Source of the DNA: Fen-1273 sp963748405
Lineage (GTDB): Bacteria; Bacteroidota; Ignavibacteria; UBA10030; UBA6906
Direction: 5' to 3'
Assembly (NCBI GenBank): GCA_963748405.1
Contig: CAVVIT010000006.1
Coordinates: 496,001 to 560,000, forward strand
DNA length: 64,000 bases
Part shown: positions 25,936-34,269 of the stretch, piece after piece
Numbering within the stretch: the first letter of the stretch is position 1
Layout: each line of letters starts with the position of its first letter
Program-made: the position numbers and the translations under genes
Notes under the pieces: model-generated
Database searches by the model: none
What the model was told of the DNA's origin: nothing
Seen by the model: only the letters and a program-made list of their open reading frames with translations

Positions 25936-26706
25936 TCAGAATCCGCGAGTGAGTGTGATCATGATGCCCCGGGGGGCCGCCGGGTCGCCGAGGAGCGAGG
26001 CGCTGAACTGCGCGTCCCCGATCAGGCTGCTGAGCGCGGAGTTGTGAGAAATCGCGGCCCGGGCCGCGTTGATCGCGCTCGCAACGTGGTTGATAAGGAT
26101 GAAGGCGCCGACGAACTTTTTGTTGTTGAACATGTTCTCGCTCCGCACCCTGAGGTCCCTGAACGTCTGGCGCTGGGCGTCGGAGCTCCACTGCCATCCG
26201 TAACCCGCGGCCGGATCGTACACCAGTGTGGGCGTCCTGTCGCGCAGCTTCTTGTCGTTGTAGTCCGCCACCGAAAGGAAATTGCTCACGTCGACGTAGA
26301 ACTGGTCGTTCTTCCCTGCCGGATTCACCCCGGCATACGTCACGGCGTACGCCCTCCCGTCGTCGCGCACGGAGTTGCCGTAGACTTCAAACGCGGCATA
26401 CGTAAGCCAGAGAAGCCCCTCGCTCACGAGAAAGTACTTTCCCGACGAGAAGTCCCCCGCGTACAGCTCTCCCATTCCCGGGAGGACGAGCGAGAAGACC
26501 GCCGCGAGTCCGGGCGTCCTGCGGGTCCCCGCGTCCGACTGGCGCACGGCAGCGGCAATGCCGGTGTCGGACGGAGCGGCAATCCCGGAGGGGAGGAGTT
26601 CGGCGCGGACGTCGGCGAGCGTGTGACGGACTGCGGGAGGAGTTTCCGCTGCAAGGGATGAGGCCAGAAAAAAGAACCCGGGGAGGAGCCAGCGCATTGT
26701 CGCCAT
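25936..26706 (-). CDS. DUF5683-like secreted or membrane protein
   Basis: 256 residues from the ATG at 26706 (an alternative ATG is 9 bases inside). The N-terminus MRWLLPGFFFLASSLAAE is a signal peptide. A hydrophobic block with LPGMGELYAGDFSSGKYFLVSEGLLWLTYAAF resembles the DUF5683 core seen in Bacteroidota, followed by a second hydrophobic segment (AFILINHVASAINAARAAI). Function unknown. It starts 2 bases after the DUF512 gene and ends 11 bases before truA, so it is a member of the mtaB-to-cbiO operon. Confidence 0.7.
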   Translation of the reverse strand: MATMRWLLPGFFFLASSLAAETPPAVRHTLADVRAELLPSGIAAPSDTGIAAAVRQSDAGTRRTPGLAAVFSLVLPGMGELYAGDFSSGKYFLVSEGLLWLTYAAFEVYGNSVRDDGRAYAVTYAGVNPAGKNDQFYVDVSNFLSVADYNDKKLRDRTPTLVYDPAAGYGWQWSSDAQRQTFRDLRVRSENMFNNKKFVGAFILINHVASAINAARAAISHNSALSSLIGDAQFSASLLGDPAAPRGIMITLTRGF

Positions 26707-26708
26707 TG

Positions 26709-28070
26709 TCAGACCTTGGTGGTGGAGTTCGATGCTGCTCGAGTCGTGGACGATGGTAACAGTTGGCGGGTGCGGGTTCTCCTTGTTGTTTTCTTCAGGA
26801 GCCTGAACACGGCTTCCCAGCTCCCTTCGAACATCATCACCGGGACGCGCAACCTTTCCTCGACGCTCCGGATCGTCTCGTCGTCAAGAAAGAGGCCGTC
26901 TCCGTTCAGTATGTCTGGAGGGAGAAGCAGGAGATCGCCCGGGTCCTTCCCTTCCAGCGCTGAATATAGACATTTTCCCGAAAGAAGTCCAGCAACGGTC
27001 ACGCTTCTGCCGTACAGAACGTTCGGCACGACCTCCAGACGCACGTCGAGCCCCTCCACGCCCCGGAGCCGGGGGACGATAGTCTTTTCCATGAACGACC
27101 GTGCGAGTTCACCCGTGGCGAGCGTCAGCGTCCTCCGGGGGCGGAGCCGCAGCGGGAACCGCGCCGACTGAGCGCGAAACTCCGCGAGAAAGCTCCTGAC
27201 GATCCCGACGCCGTTCTCGATCTGGGGGAACCCGTCGTACGCCCGGGCCGGCGGGATCGCTCTCCCCGCCACGATGTAGAACTCGTCGGACGGGTAGACG
27301 AACGCCCGGCCGGTCTTCTTCCTGAATTCCTTCTGCCACTTCTCCGCCCGGTCCAGGAGGGCCCCCGCGTACGCGGCGTCGACTTTTGCCAGCGGGGCCA
27401 GTCCGAACCTGTGGTCCGTCAGGCCGACCGGGACGATGGCGAGCGAGACGACGTGCCTGTGGAAACGGAAGAGGTCCCGGACGGTCCTTTCAAGGACGTC
27501 CCCGTCGTTGATTCCCGGACAGAGGACGATCTGCGTGTGCATGTCGATCCCCCCCCGGTGGAGGAGGGCGATTTTCCCGAGTATCCCGTCGTCCTTCCTG
27601 AGCCCCATCAGCCGGGACCGCACCGCAAGGTCGGTGACGTGAACGGAGATGTACTGCGGAGAAAGGCGCTGATCGATGATCCGCCGGAGTATCGCCGGCC
27701 CGGCGTTCGTCATCGTCGTGTAATTGCCGTACATGAACGAGAGCCGGTAGTCGCCGTCCCGGAAATAGAGCCCTTTGCGGAGCCCCTGCGGGTTCTGGTC
27801 GACGAAGCAGAAGATGCAGTCGTTCCCGCACGCAAGGACCTTCATCTCCTCGAAGTCGAGGCCGAGCGGCTCCCCCTCGTCCTTCTCGATGTCGAATACC
27901 GTCACCTCGCCGTCGCGGGCGATTTTCAACGTGAGGGCGGGATCCCCCTCGTGATACCGGTAGTCGATGCTGTCGAGAACCCTTCTGCCGTTCATCTCGA
28001 GGAGCTCGTCGCCGGCGCGGATGCCCAGTTCTCCCGCGATCCCCGATCCTTCCACCGCCGTGATCTTCAT
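26709..28070 (-). CDS. DUF512 radical SAM protein with N-terminal PDZ-like domain
   Basis: 453 residues from the ATG at 28070, which overlaps the mtaB stop by 4 bases. A much longer frame continues upstream but only as an antisense-like shadow of mtaB. The first ~65 residues resemble a PDZ domain (GELGIRAGDELLEMNG). Cys81, Cys85 and Cys88 (CGNDCIFC) form a radical SAM CxxxCxxC motif, with FVDQNPQGLR after it, the signature of the DUF512/YtlR-type family. The C-terminal DUF512 domain contains ATGELARSFM and DILNGDGLFLDD. The family is widespread but uncharacterised; association with MtaB hints at tRNA or maturation chemistry. Confidence 0.88.
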   Translation of the reverse strand: MKITAVEGSGIAGELGIRAGDELLEMNGRRVLDSIDYRYHEGDPALTLKIARDGEVTVFDIEKDEGEPLGLDFEEMKVLACGNDCIFCFVDQNPQGLRKGLYFRDGDYRLSFMYGNYTTMTNAGPAILRRIIDQRLSPQYISVHVTDLAVRSRLMGLRKDDGILGKIALLHRGGIDMHTQIVLCPGINDGDVLERTVRDLFRFHRHVVSLAIVPVGLTDHRFGLAPLAKVDAAYAGALLDRAEKWQKEFRKKTGRAFVYPSDEFYIVAGRAIPPARAYDGFPQIENGVGIVRSFLAEFRAQSARFPLRLRPRRTLTLATGELARSFMEKTIVPRLRGVEGLDVRLEVVPNVLYGRSVTVAGLLSGKCLYSALEGKDPGDLLLLPPDILNGDGLFLDDETIRSVEERLRVPVMMFEGSWEAVFRLLKKTTRRTRTRQLLPSSTTRAASNSTTKV

Positions 28071-29374
28071 GATCGGCTCCCCTCCCTTACCCGCCCCGTG
28101 CACCGGTCCGTGCCCAGGCCCGTAATGTCGACGTCCACGATCGCGTTCGCGGGAGCGGCGGAGGCGGGGACCGTGACGCGGACGTAGTTCCCGGTGAATC
28201 CGCACCGGCACCCGTTGTCTTCGTCCGCCTCCAGGAGCACGGGGACGGTCCTGCCCACCATGCGCGCGTAGAAGTCGCGCTTCTTGGCCAGGCCGATCCC
28301 GCGGAGAATGCGGCTCCGCTCCGCCCGCACGGCCGGATCGATGCTCGAGGCAAACTGCGAGGCCGGGGTACCGGGGCGTTCCGAATACGTGAACACGTGA
28401 AGGTAGGACACGGGAAGGTCCGCTACGAACGCGCACGTCTCCCGGAAATGCCGGTCGGTTTCCCCCGGGAATCCGACGATCACGTCGACGCCGATGCCGC
28501 AGTCCGGGATCCGCTCCGTGACGGCGCGGATCCGGCGTTCGTACTGGGATGCCGTATACCGCCTCTTCATGGCACGGAGGACTTCGTCGGAGCCGCTCTG
28601 CAGCGGCACGTGAAAATGCCTGCACATGGCGTCGTGGCCGGCGACGAAACCGATGATCTCGTCGGAGAGGAGGTTCGGTTCGATCGAGCTGATGCGGATC
28701 CTGGAGAGCCCCTCGATGTCCGCAAGGGCACGGAGAAGCTCCGCGAGCGAGGTTCCCGATTTCCGGCCGTAGTCGCCGACGTTGACCCCCGTGAGCACGA
28801 TTTCCCTGTATCCCTCCGCCACGAGATCGCGCGCCTGCCGGACCGTGGCCCCGGCGTCCTGGCTCCTGCTCGCGCCCCGGGCCCGGGGGATGGTGCAGAA
28901 GCTGCACGAATAATCGCAGCCGTCCTGCACCTTGAGGAAGGCCCGCGTCCTCCCGAGGGCCTCGGACGACCAGGCGGGACCGAAGTCGTCGGAGGCGCCG
29001 GCGTCGCCCACGTGCACCCGGGGGGACGCCTGTTTCCGCAGGATGCCTTCCGTGGAGGCGATCGACGATTTCTCCCGCGTCCCCATCACGAAATCGACCC
29101 CGTCGATCGAGGCCACCTCTTCGGGTTTGAGCTGCGCGTAGCACCCCGTCACCACGATGACCGAGGAGGGCCGCACGCGGAGGCTCCGCCGGATGAGCTG
29201 GCGGCACTCCCTGTCGGCGTGCGCGGTGACGCTGCACGTGTTGATGACCGTGACGTCGGCAGGCGTGCCGAATTCCACGGGGGTGAATCCCCGCTCGACG
29301 AACTGCCTGCCGAGGGCGGAGGTCTCCGCGAAGTTCAGCTTGCAGCCGAGGGTTGTCAGTGCGATTGTCGGCAT
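28067..29374 (-). CDS. mtaB: tRNA (N6-threonylcarbamoyladenosine(37)-C2)-methylthiotransferase
   Basis: 435 residues. Adds methylthio to t6A37 of tRNAs decoding ANN codons. The UPF0004 domain carries Cys11 (TLGCKLNFAET), Cys47 (NTCSVT) and Cys78 (TGCYAQ), and the radical SAM core carries Cys153, Cys157 and Cys160 (QDGCDYSCSFC), giving the two Fe-S cluster sites. A TRAM-like domain closes the protein. GCKLNxxE rather than GCQMNxxDS separates MtaB from MiaB. First gene of a long operon that runs to the Ni/Co transporter. A terminator after rpsA lies just upstream. Confidence 0.95.
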   Translation of the reverse strand: MPTIALTTLGCKLNFAETSALGRQFVERGFTPVEFGTPADVTVINTCSVTAHADRECRQLIRRSLRVRPSSVIVVTGCYAQLKPEEVASIDGVDFVMGTREKSSIASTEGILRKQASPRVHVGDAGASDDFGPAWSSEALGRTRAFLKVQDGCDYSCSFCTIPRARGASRSQDAGATVRQARDLVAEGYREIVLTGVNVGDYGRKSGTSLAELLRALADIEGLSRIRISSIEPNLLSDEIIGFVAGHDAMCRHFHVPLQSGSDEVLRAMKRRYTASQYERRIRAVTERIPDCGIGVDVIVGFPGETDRHFRETCAFVADLPVSYLHVFTYSERPGTPASQFASSIDPAVRAERSRILRGIGLAKKRDFYARMVGRTVPVLLEADEDNGCRCGFTGNYVRVTVPASAAPANAIVDVDITGLGTDRCTGRVREGSRS

Positions 29375-29385
29375 CGTATGAACAT

Positions 29386-29420
29386 AAAGAGAGCTGCCCG
29401 GTGCGCGGACAGCTCTCTTT
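29386..29420 (-). terminator. rho-independent terminator after rpsA
   Basis: Perfect 11-bp stem AAAGAGAGCTG / CAGCTCTCTTT (29386-29396 and 29410-29420) with a 13-base GC-rich loop. On the minus strand it follows the rpsA stop by about 17 bases and ends in CUCUUUAUG; on the plus strand it ends in UUUUCCUUUUU. It separates rpsA from mtaB. Confidence 0.75.
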
Positions 29421-29437
29421 TCCTTTTTACACCCGCT

Positions 29438-31219
29438 TCAGTTTTCCGTCGGAATCGACGTGTCGCCGGAGGGGGCCGTTCCCGTGATTGTCGCGGAATC
29501 GCCGATCGTCGACGGCGACAGCCTGTGCTGCGCCACGTAATCCTCGACGATTTTCGACTCCTTCCCTTTCAGGAACTCGACGGCGGAAAGGACGATCTTC
29601 TTCGTGTCCTTGTCGAACTCGACGACCTTCAGAGGAAGCGGATCCCCCACCTTAAACTTGTCGGGGATGTTCTTCACCTGCGTGGTCGAAAGCTGCGACA
29701 CCGGCACGAAACCGTCCACGCCGAGCGGGAGTTCGACGATCACGCCCTTCTCGATGATGCGGACGATCTTCCCTTCCACTTCCGTCCCCACCCTGTACTG
29801 GTCGCCGAACTTGTCCCAGGGATTCTCCTCGATCTGCTTGTGGCCGAGCGAAATGCGCCGCTGCGCGACGTCCACGCCCAGGATCACCACCTCGAGTTCG
29901 TCCCCCTTCTTCACGATCTCTCCCGGATGACGGACTTTCTTCGTCCACGAGAGGTCGGAGATGTGCACGAGGCCGTCGACCCCCTGCTCGAGCTCGACGA
30001 AGACGCCGAAATTCGTCAGGTTGCGGACGATCCCCTTGTGGCGGGATCCTTCCGGGTATTTCTGCATCAGCGTCAGCCACGGATCGGGCTCAAGCTGCTT
30101 GATGCCCAGCGAGAGCTTCTTCGCGTCCTTGTCGAGGCTGAGGATGATCGCGTCGACCATCTGCCCCATCGAGACGACCTGCGACGGGTGCTTGATGTGC
30201 TGCGTCCAGCTCATCTCCGAGATGTGGATCAGTCCCTCGATCCCCTTCTCGATTTCGACGAACGCGCCGTAGTCGGCGAGCGAAACGACCTTGCCGACGA
30301 CCTTCGTCCCGACGGGATACTTGTTCTGGATATTCTCCCAGGGGTGCGGCTGGAGCTGCTTGTACCCGAGCGAAATGCGCTTCTTTTCCTGATCGAAATC
30401 CAGCACGACGACGTTGATCGTCTGGTCGAGCTTGACGATCTCGGACGGGTGGTTGATCCTTCCCCAGGAGAGATCGGTGATATGGACCAGGCCGTCCACG
30501 CCCCCGAGGTCGACGAACACGCCGAAATCGGTGATCGCCTTGACGGTCCCTTCCAGGATCTGTCCCTTCTCCAGGCTCTCGATGATCGCCTTGCGCTGCC
30601 CCGACATTTCTTCTTCGACGAGGATCTTATGGCTGACGACGACGTTTTCCGAAGGATGATTGATCTTGACGACCCGGAAGTCCATCGTCTTCCCGATGAA
30701 CGCATCGAAATCGCGTACCGGGCGGACGTCGATCTGTGATCCGGGAAGGAAGGCGTCGATGCCCAGGAGATCCACGACGATGCCCCCCTTGATCCGGCGC
30801 ACGCACCGGCCCTGGAGGACCTCCCCCGTCTCGAACGATTTTGTGACCCTTTCCCATATGCGCATGAAGTCGGCGCGCTTGCGGGAGAGGACCAGCTGAC
30901 CGTCCTTGTTTTCGACGCTTTCGAGAAACACTTCCATGACGTCGCCGACCTTGAGCTCGTCCCTGTTCTTGAACTCGCCCAGCGGCACGTTCCCCTCGGA
31001 CTTGAAGCCGATGTCGACGGTCACCTCGGTGTCGCCGATGGCGACGATTCTTCCCTTGACGATTTCCCCCTCGCTGATCTTGCCGAGGGTTCCTTCGTAC
31101 ATTTTCACAAGATCGCTGCGCTCGGTGTCGCCGTACTCGTGGTCACCGATCGCCATTCTTCGCGTGAGCCCGCTCATCACCTTCGGTGCCTCTTTCGTCG
31201 CATGTGTACTCTCAGCCAT
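29438..31219 (-). CDS. rpsA: 30S ribosomal protein S1
   Basis: 593 residues with six S1 OB-fold repeats, recognisable by recurring GxVxxxxDFGxFVDLG and GLVHITDLSW-type motifs (for example GTVKAITDFGVFVDLGGVDGLVHI and GKVVSLADYGAFVEI). It binds mRNA and helps initiation on the 30S subunit. An extension of ~45 residues precedes repeat 1, as in Bacteroidota/Chlorobi S1. Start at 31219 with AGGAGG four to five bases upstream. Downstream of cmk-ispH in the same orientation, the common cmk/ispH/rpsA arrangement. A perfect hairpin occupies the 5' leader. Confidence 0.96.
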   Translation of the reverse strand: MAESTHATKEAPKVMSGLTRRMAIGDHEYGDTERSDLVKMYEGTLGKISEGEIVKGRIVAIGDTEVTVDIGFKSEGNVPLGEFKNRDELKVGDVMEVFLESVENKDGQLVLSRKRADFMRIWERVTKSFETGEVLQGRCVRRIKGGIVVDLLGIDAFLPGSQIDVRPVRDFDAFIGKTMDFRVVKINHPSENVVVSHKILVEEEMSGQRKAIIESLEKGQILEGTVKAITDFGVFVDLGGVDGLVHITDLSWGRINHPSEIVKLDQTINVVVLDFDQEKKRISLGYKQLQPHPWENIQNKYPVGTKVVGKVVSLADYGAFVEIEKGIEGLIHISEMSWTQHIKHPSQVVSMGQMVDAIILSLDKDAKKLSLGIKQLEPDPWLTLMQKYPEGSRHKGIVRNLTNFGVFVELEQGVDGLVHISDLSWTKKVRHPGEIVKKGDELEVVILGVDVAQRRISLGHKQIEENPWDKFGDQYRVGTEVEGKIVRIIEKGVIVELPLGVDGFVPVSQLSTTQVKNIPDKFKVGDPLPLKVVEFDKDTKKIVLSAVEFLKGKESKIVEDYVAQHRLSPSTIGDSATITGTAPSGDTSIPTEN

Positions 31220-31244
31220 TCATCCTCCTGCTGTGTGACATACC

Positions 31245-31264
31245 GTCCCGCCTGTTGGCGGGAC
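31245..31264 (-). promoter_or_regulatory. hairpin in the rpsA 5' leader
   Basis: Perfect 8-bp stem (GTCCCGCC / GGCGGGAC) with a 4-base loop, 25 bases before the rpsA ATG. S1 is known to repress its own translation in E. coli through leader hairpins, so this could be an autoregulatory element. It could also be a terminator of ispH without a U-tract. Confidence 0.45.
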
Positions 31265-31360
31265 TTTGCCTTCCCCGGCCGCCCCCGGCCGCCGCCGCCG
31301 TCATCGATGCGGCACCGTCCGGTGCGAGAAGGGAAAATTCTTGTTGATTGATGGGTGTGG

Positions 31361-32260
31361 TTATTTAGCGATGACGGTATGCTCCTGCATTGATGCGATT
31401 GCGTTCTTCACGTTCTCCATGAGCCACCGGGGGGTCGAGGTGGCCCCGCTTACCCCCGCCGTTGACGCCCCGGCAAACCACTCGGGCCGCAGCTCCCGTT
31501 CGTCTTCCACGAAATGCGTGTTCGGGTTTGCTTCCCTGCAGATGTCGTACAGGACCTTCCCGTTCGAGGAATTCTTCCCCGCGACGAACACCATGACGTC
31601 GTTCGCGCGCGCGAACTCCCTCAGTTTCCTGTCGCGCCCCGAGACCTGCCCGCAGATGGTGTCCTTCGCGTGAAACTCGATCGCGGATTCCTCGAACGTG
31701 CCGACGACGAATTCGGCGATGCGGGACCGGAGCGCGGAGGCGACCGCGTAAAACGTCTCCTTGTCCATCGTCGTCTGCGAAAAGAGCACCGTCCTGCGCG
31801 ACGCATCGACCGCCGCCGCCTCTTCCAGGTTCCTGACGACCACGGCCTCGTCGTTCGTCTGTCCCAGGAGCCCGATCACCTCGGCGTGATCCTTCTTGCC
31901 GAAGATGACGATCTGGAATCCCTGTTCGTAGAACTTCCGGATCCGCTCCTGCACCTTCGTCACGACGGGACACGTCGCATCGACGATCGTGACCCCGTGG
32001 GCGCGGGCGGCCGCGTACGTCGAGGGGGGCTCCCCGTGGGCACGGATGAGGACCCGTTTGCCCGCGAGCCGGGGCAGGTCCTCGTGCGTGACGGTTTCCA
32101 GTCCCTTCGCGCGGAGCCGTCCGGTTTCCACCGGGTTGTGAATCACCGGGCCGAGCGAATACAGCTCCGGCGAGGAATGCAATTCTTCTTCGGCGATTTC
32201 GATCGTCCGCACCACGCCCCAGCAGAAGCCGGAGTGCTGATCCACGCTCACGGTAATCAC
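31361..32260 (-). CDS. ispH: 4-hydroxy-3-methylbut-2-enyl diphosphate reductase
   Basis: 299 residues. Last enzyme of the MEP isoprenoid pathway, making IPP and DMAPP with a [4Fe-4S] cluster. The three cluster cysteines are Cys13 (GFCWGV), Cys97 (DATCPVV) and Cys203 (DTICGQVS). Substrate-binding histidines are in VIHNP and IRAHGEP. The usual GGxNSSNT segment reads VAGKNSSNGK, a small deviation. The start ATG overlaps the cmk stop by 4 bases. Confidence 0.95.
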   Translation of the reverse strand: MITVSVDQHSGFCWGVVRTIEIAEEELHSSPELYSLGPVIHNPVETGRLRAKGLETVTHEDLPRLAGKRVLIRAHGEPPSTYAAARAHGVTIVDATCPVVTKVQERIRKFYEQGFQIVIFGKKDHAEVIGLLGQTNDEAVVVRNLEEAAAVDASRRTVLFSQTTMDKETFYAVASALRSRIAEFVVGTFEESAIEFHAKDTICGQVSGRDRKLREFARANDVMVFVAGKNSSNGKVLYDICREANPNTHFVEDERELRPEWFAGASTAGVSGATSTPRWLMENVKNAIASMQEHTVIAK

Positions 32261-32967
32261 GCCCTTCCCTCCGCCCCCCTTCGCACTCTGTCCACGACGA
32301 CGCGAACCTGTTCTTCGATCGTCAGGTCCGACGTGTCGATCTCAATGGCATCCTCCGCCTTCCTCAGCGGGCTTTCCTCTCGTGTCGAATCCAGCCTGTC
32401 TCGCTCCCGGATTTCCTCCACCAGTCCGCCAGCGTCGGGGACGATCCCGCGCGCGCGCAGCTCCTCGCCCCGCCTGCGCGCCCTCGCCTCGATCCCGGCG
32501 ACCATGAAGAACTTGAAATCCGCGTCGGGAAAGACCACCGTACCGATGTCCCGCCCCTCGAGCACGATCCCCCCTTCCGAGCCCATCCTCCTCTGCTCGC
32601 GGACCATCGCTTCGCGGACGGCCCTGTGCCTCGCAACCATGCTGACCGAGCGGGTCACGTCCGGAGTCCTGATCTCCTCCGTGACGTCCTCGCCGTCAAG
32701 AATCACGTGCGTCCGGGAGCCGTCCCTCCGGAGCGCCACATGCGTGTCCGCCAGGAGCCGCCCGATCCCTTCAGCGTCCGCCGGCTCCATCCCGGCGCGC
32801 AACACCTTGAGGGTCACCGCACGGTACATCGCCCCGGTATCCACGTGGACATATCCGAGGGCTTCTGCTACGAGCCGTGCCGTGGTGCTTTTTCCCGAGG
32901 CCGCGGGTCCGTCGATGGCGATAACGAGCTTCCCTGGACTCAAAAGCGGATCGCAGAAATGGAACAT
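32257..32967 (-). CDS. cmk: cytidylate kinase
   Basis: Up to 236 residues from the ATG at 32967. Phosphorylates CMP and dCMP. The P-loop is IDGPAASGKSTTARL, followed by the typical VDTGAMYRAVTL and the DGEDVTEEIR NMP-binding segment. The start is uncertain: a promoter-like sequence with its -10 box at 32969-32974 would place the transcription start near 32962, inside the first codons, which favours a TTG at 32943 (protein of 228 residues, close to the E. coli length). It overlaps ispH by 4 bases. Confidence 0.93.
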   Translation of the reverse strand: MFHFCDPLLSPGKLVIAIDGPAASGKSTTARLVAEALGYVHVDTGAMYRAVTLKVLRAGMEPADAEGIGRLLADTHVALRRDGSRTHVILDGEDVTEEIRTPDVTRSVSMVARHRAVREAMVREQRRMGSEGGIVLEGRDIGTVVFPDADFKFFMVAGIEARARRRGEELRARGIVPDAGGLVEEIRERDRLDSTREESPLRKAEDAIEIDTSDLTIEEQVRVVVDRVRRGAEGRA

Positions 32968-32968
32968 A

Positions 32969-32997
32969 AATATACACAATTCGCCCCGGCTGCGCAA
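32969..32997 (-). promoter_or_regulatory. predicted promoter for cmk-ispH-rpsA
   Basis: Minus strand TTGCGC (32997-32992), 17-base spacer, TATATT (32974-32969). It is divergent from a TATATT at 33025-33030 on the plus strand that could be the -10 box for the methyltransferase gene. The predicted start of transcription falls after the first ATG of cmk. Confidence 0.5.
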
Positions 32998-33065
32998 GGG
33001 GTGGAAAAACGCCCCCGGAGTGCCTATATTGAAGGGTTTTCCATACCGGGAGGGAAAGCCCCATC

Positions 33066-33605
33066 GTGAGAAAATTGACGCACGACGAGCTCCTCGCGCG
33101 GAGCGTCCCCCCCTCGGAAGCCCACCTGAGGGAGCGGGCCCCCGTGGCGGGGATGCTCGACAACATCAGGAGCCTGTACAACGTCGGCTCGATGTTCCGC
33201 ACCTCCGACGGCGCCTTCATCCAGAGGCTCTACCTCTGCGGCTACACGCCGGCCCCTCCCCGGCCCGAAATCGCCAAGACCTCGCTCGGGGCGACGGAGT
33301 CGGTCCCCTGGTCACACTTCCCCGACCCGCTCCTGGCCATTGCCGACGCAAAATCCCGGGGGATGACGCTCTGCGTGCTCGAGCACACGACCAACAGTGT
33401 CCCGGTGTACACGCTGACGAAGAACGTGTTCCCCCTGTGCCTCGTCGTCGGCAACGAGCTGACGGGTGTGTCGCCCGCGATCATCGAGCAGGCGGATCTC
33501 GCGGTGGACATCCCGATGTACGGCGTCAAGCAGTCGCTCAATGCGGCCGTCGCCTACGGCGTGGCGCTGTTCGAGCTCATGAGGATACTGAAATCCCCTA
33601 CTTGA
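33066..33605 (+). CDS. SpoU/TrmH family RNA 2'-O-methyltransferase
   Basis: 179 residues from a GTG at 33066 with GGGAGG upstream. Motif 1 is NIRSLYNVGSMFRTSDG, motif 2 LVVGNELTGVSP and motif 3 IPMYGVKQSLNAAVAYGVALFEL; together they form the SPOUT knot that binds SAM. There is no extra N-terminal RNA-binding domain beyond a short arm, so it is a minimal member; the target (tRNA G18 or rRNA) is not predictable. The last 8 bases overlap the end of the convergent AlbA_2 gene. Confidence 0.92.
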   Translation: MRKLTHDELLARSVPPSEAHLRERAPVAGMLDNIRSLYNVGSMFRTSDGAFIQRLYLCGYTPAPPRPEIAKTSLGATESVPWSHFPDPLLAIADAKSRGMTLCVLEHTTNSVPVYTLTKNVFPLCLVVGNELTGVSPAIIEQADLAVDIPMYGVKQSLNAAVAYGVALFELMRILKSPT

Positions 33606-34269
33606 AGACGTCGTACGCCAGGGTGAAGAAGTCGCTTTTTTCGAGCGTGTGGATCCTGACCACGCCCGCCCGGACGAGAGAGACGAGAATGCGGGAGGCG
33701 CGCTGCTCGGAGATGTTGACGAGGTGCGAGAATTCCTTCGCGGTGATCCGCTCGTTGTCGTCGAGGTACCGGAAGAGCCGTTTTTCGTTCTCGCCGATCT
33801 CGAAATGCATCGGGGGGGCATCCGCGCGGCCGTCGCGGAGGATCTTCACGACTTCCTTGCTCGCCATGATGGTCTTGTCGTTGACGCGGATGAACACCTT
33901 CGTCTCATCCTCGCTTTTCGTGCTCCCGTTGCTGTTCCCCGTGAAGTAGTGGGGCTTGTCGCCGCTTTCCGCCACGTACACCACGATGACGTCCTTCCCG
34001 TCGAATGCGACGATGTCAATCGAGGGCTCGATTTCCGGGAAGGAAAACTCCTTCGCCGCCTGGTGGATCAGGTCGACTTCGCTCTTCTCGCTCTCCACTC
34101 CCACGATGGACCCGTCATCGTCGACGCCGAACAGGATGTGCCCTCCTTTGGTGTTCGCAAAGGCGATGAGCGCGCGGGCGATCTTTTCCGGCGTGGTGAC
34201 CTTTCGCTTGAACTCGACCTCAAACCCCTCCCCCTCGTCGATGATCCTCGTGACATCCTTATAATCCAT
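33598..34269 (-). CDS. AlbA_2 (Schlafen-like) ATP-binding domain protein
   Basis: 223 residues from the ATG at 34269. The N-terminal AlbA_2 domain has the pattern GEGFEVEFKRK, AFANTKGGHILFGVDDDGSIVGV, typical of putative DNA-binding/nucleotide-binding regulators. The C-terminal ~80 residues look like a winged helix (ERITAKEFSHLVNISEQRASRILVSLVRAGVVRIH). It is probably a transcriptional regulator. The start overlaps the end of mtgA by 11 bases, making it the last gene of the relA-ruvX-mtgA unit. Its target is unknown. Confidence 0.85.
   Translation of the reverse strand: MDYKDVTRIIDEGEGFEVEFKRKVTTPEKIARALIAFANTKGGHILFGVDDDGSIVGVESEKSEVDLIHQAAKEFSFPEIEPSIDIVAFDGKDVIVVYVAESGDKPHYFTGNSNGSTKSEDETKVFIRVNDKTIMASKEVVKILRDGRADAPPMHFEIGENEKRLFRYLDDNERITAKEFSHLVNISEQRASRILVSLVRAGVVRIHTLEKSDFFTLAYDVFK

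Noticed and set aside
22847..26047. 1066-codon plus-strand frame
   Set aside because: Antisense to cbiM, the kinase, truA and part of the DUF5683-like gene, all of which have convincing motifs.
28071..29237. N-terminal extension of the DUF512 protein to 842 residues
   Set aside because: The extra part is an alternate-frame reading of mtaB, rich in Arg and Gly, while MtaB itself has all six cluster cysteines.
31514..33949. 811-codon plus-strand frame
   Set aside because: Shadow of ispH, cmk and AlbA_2 genes and out of frame with the SpoU methyltransferase on the same strand.
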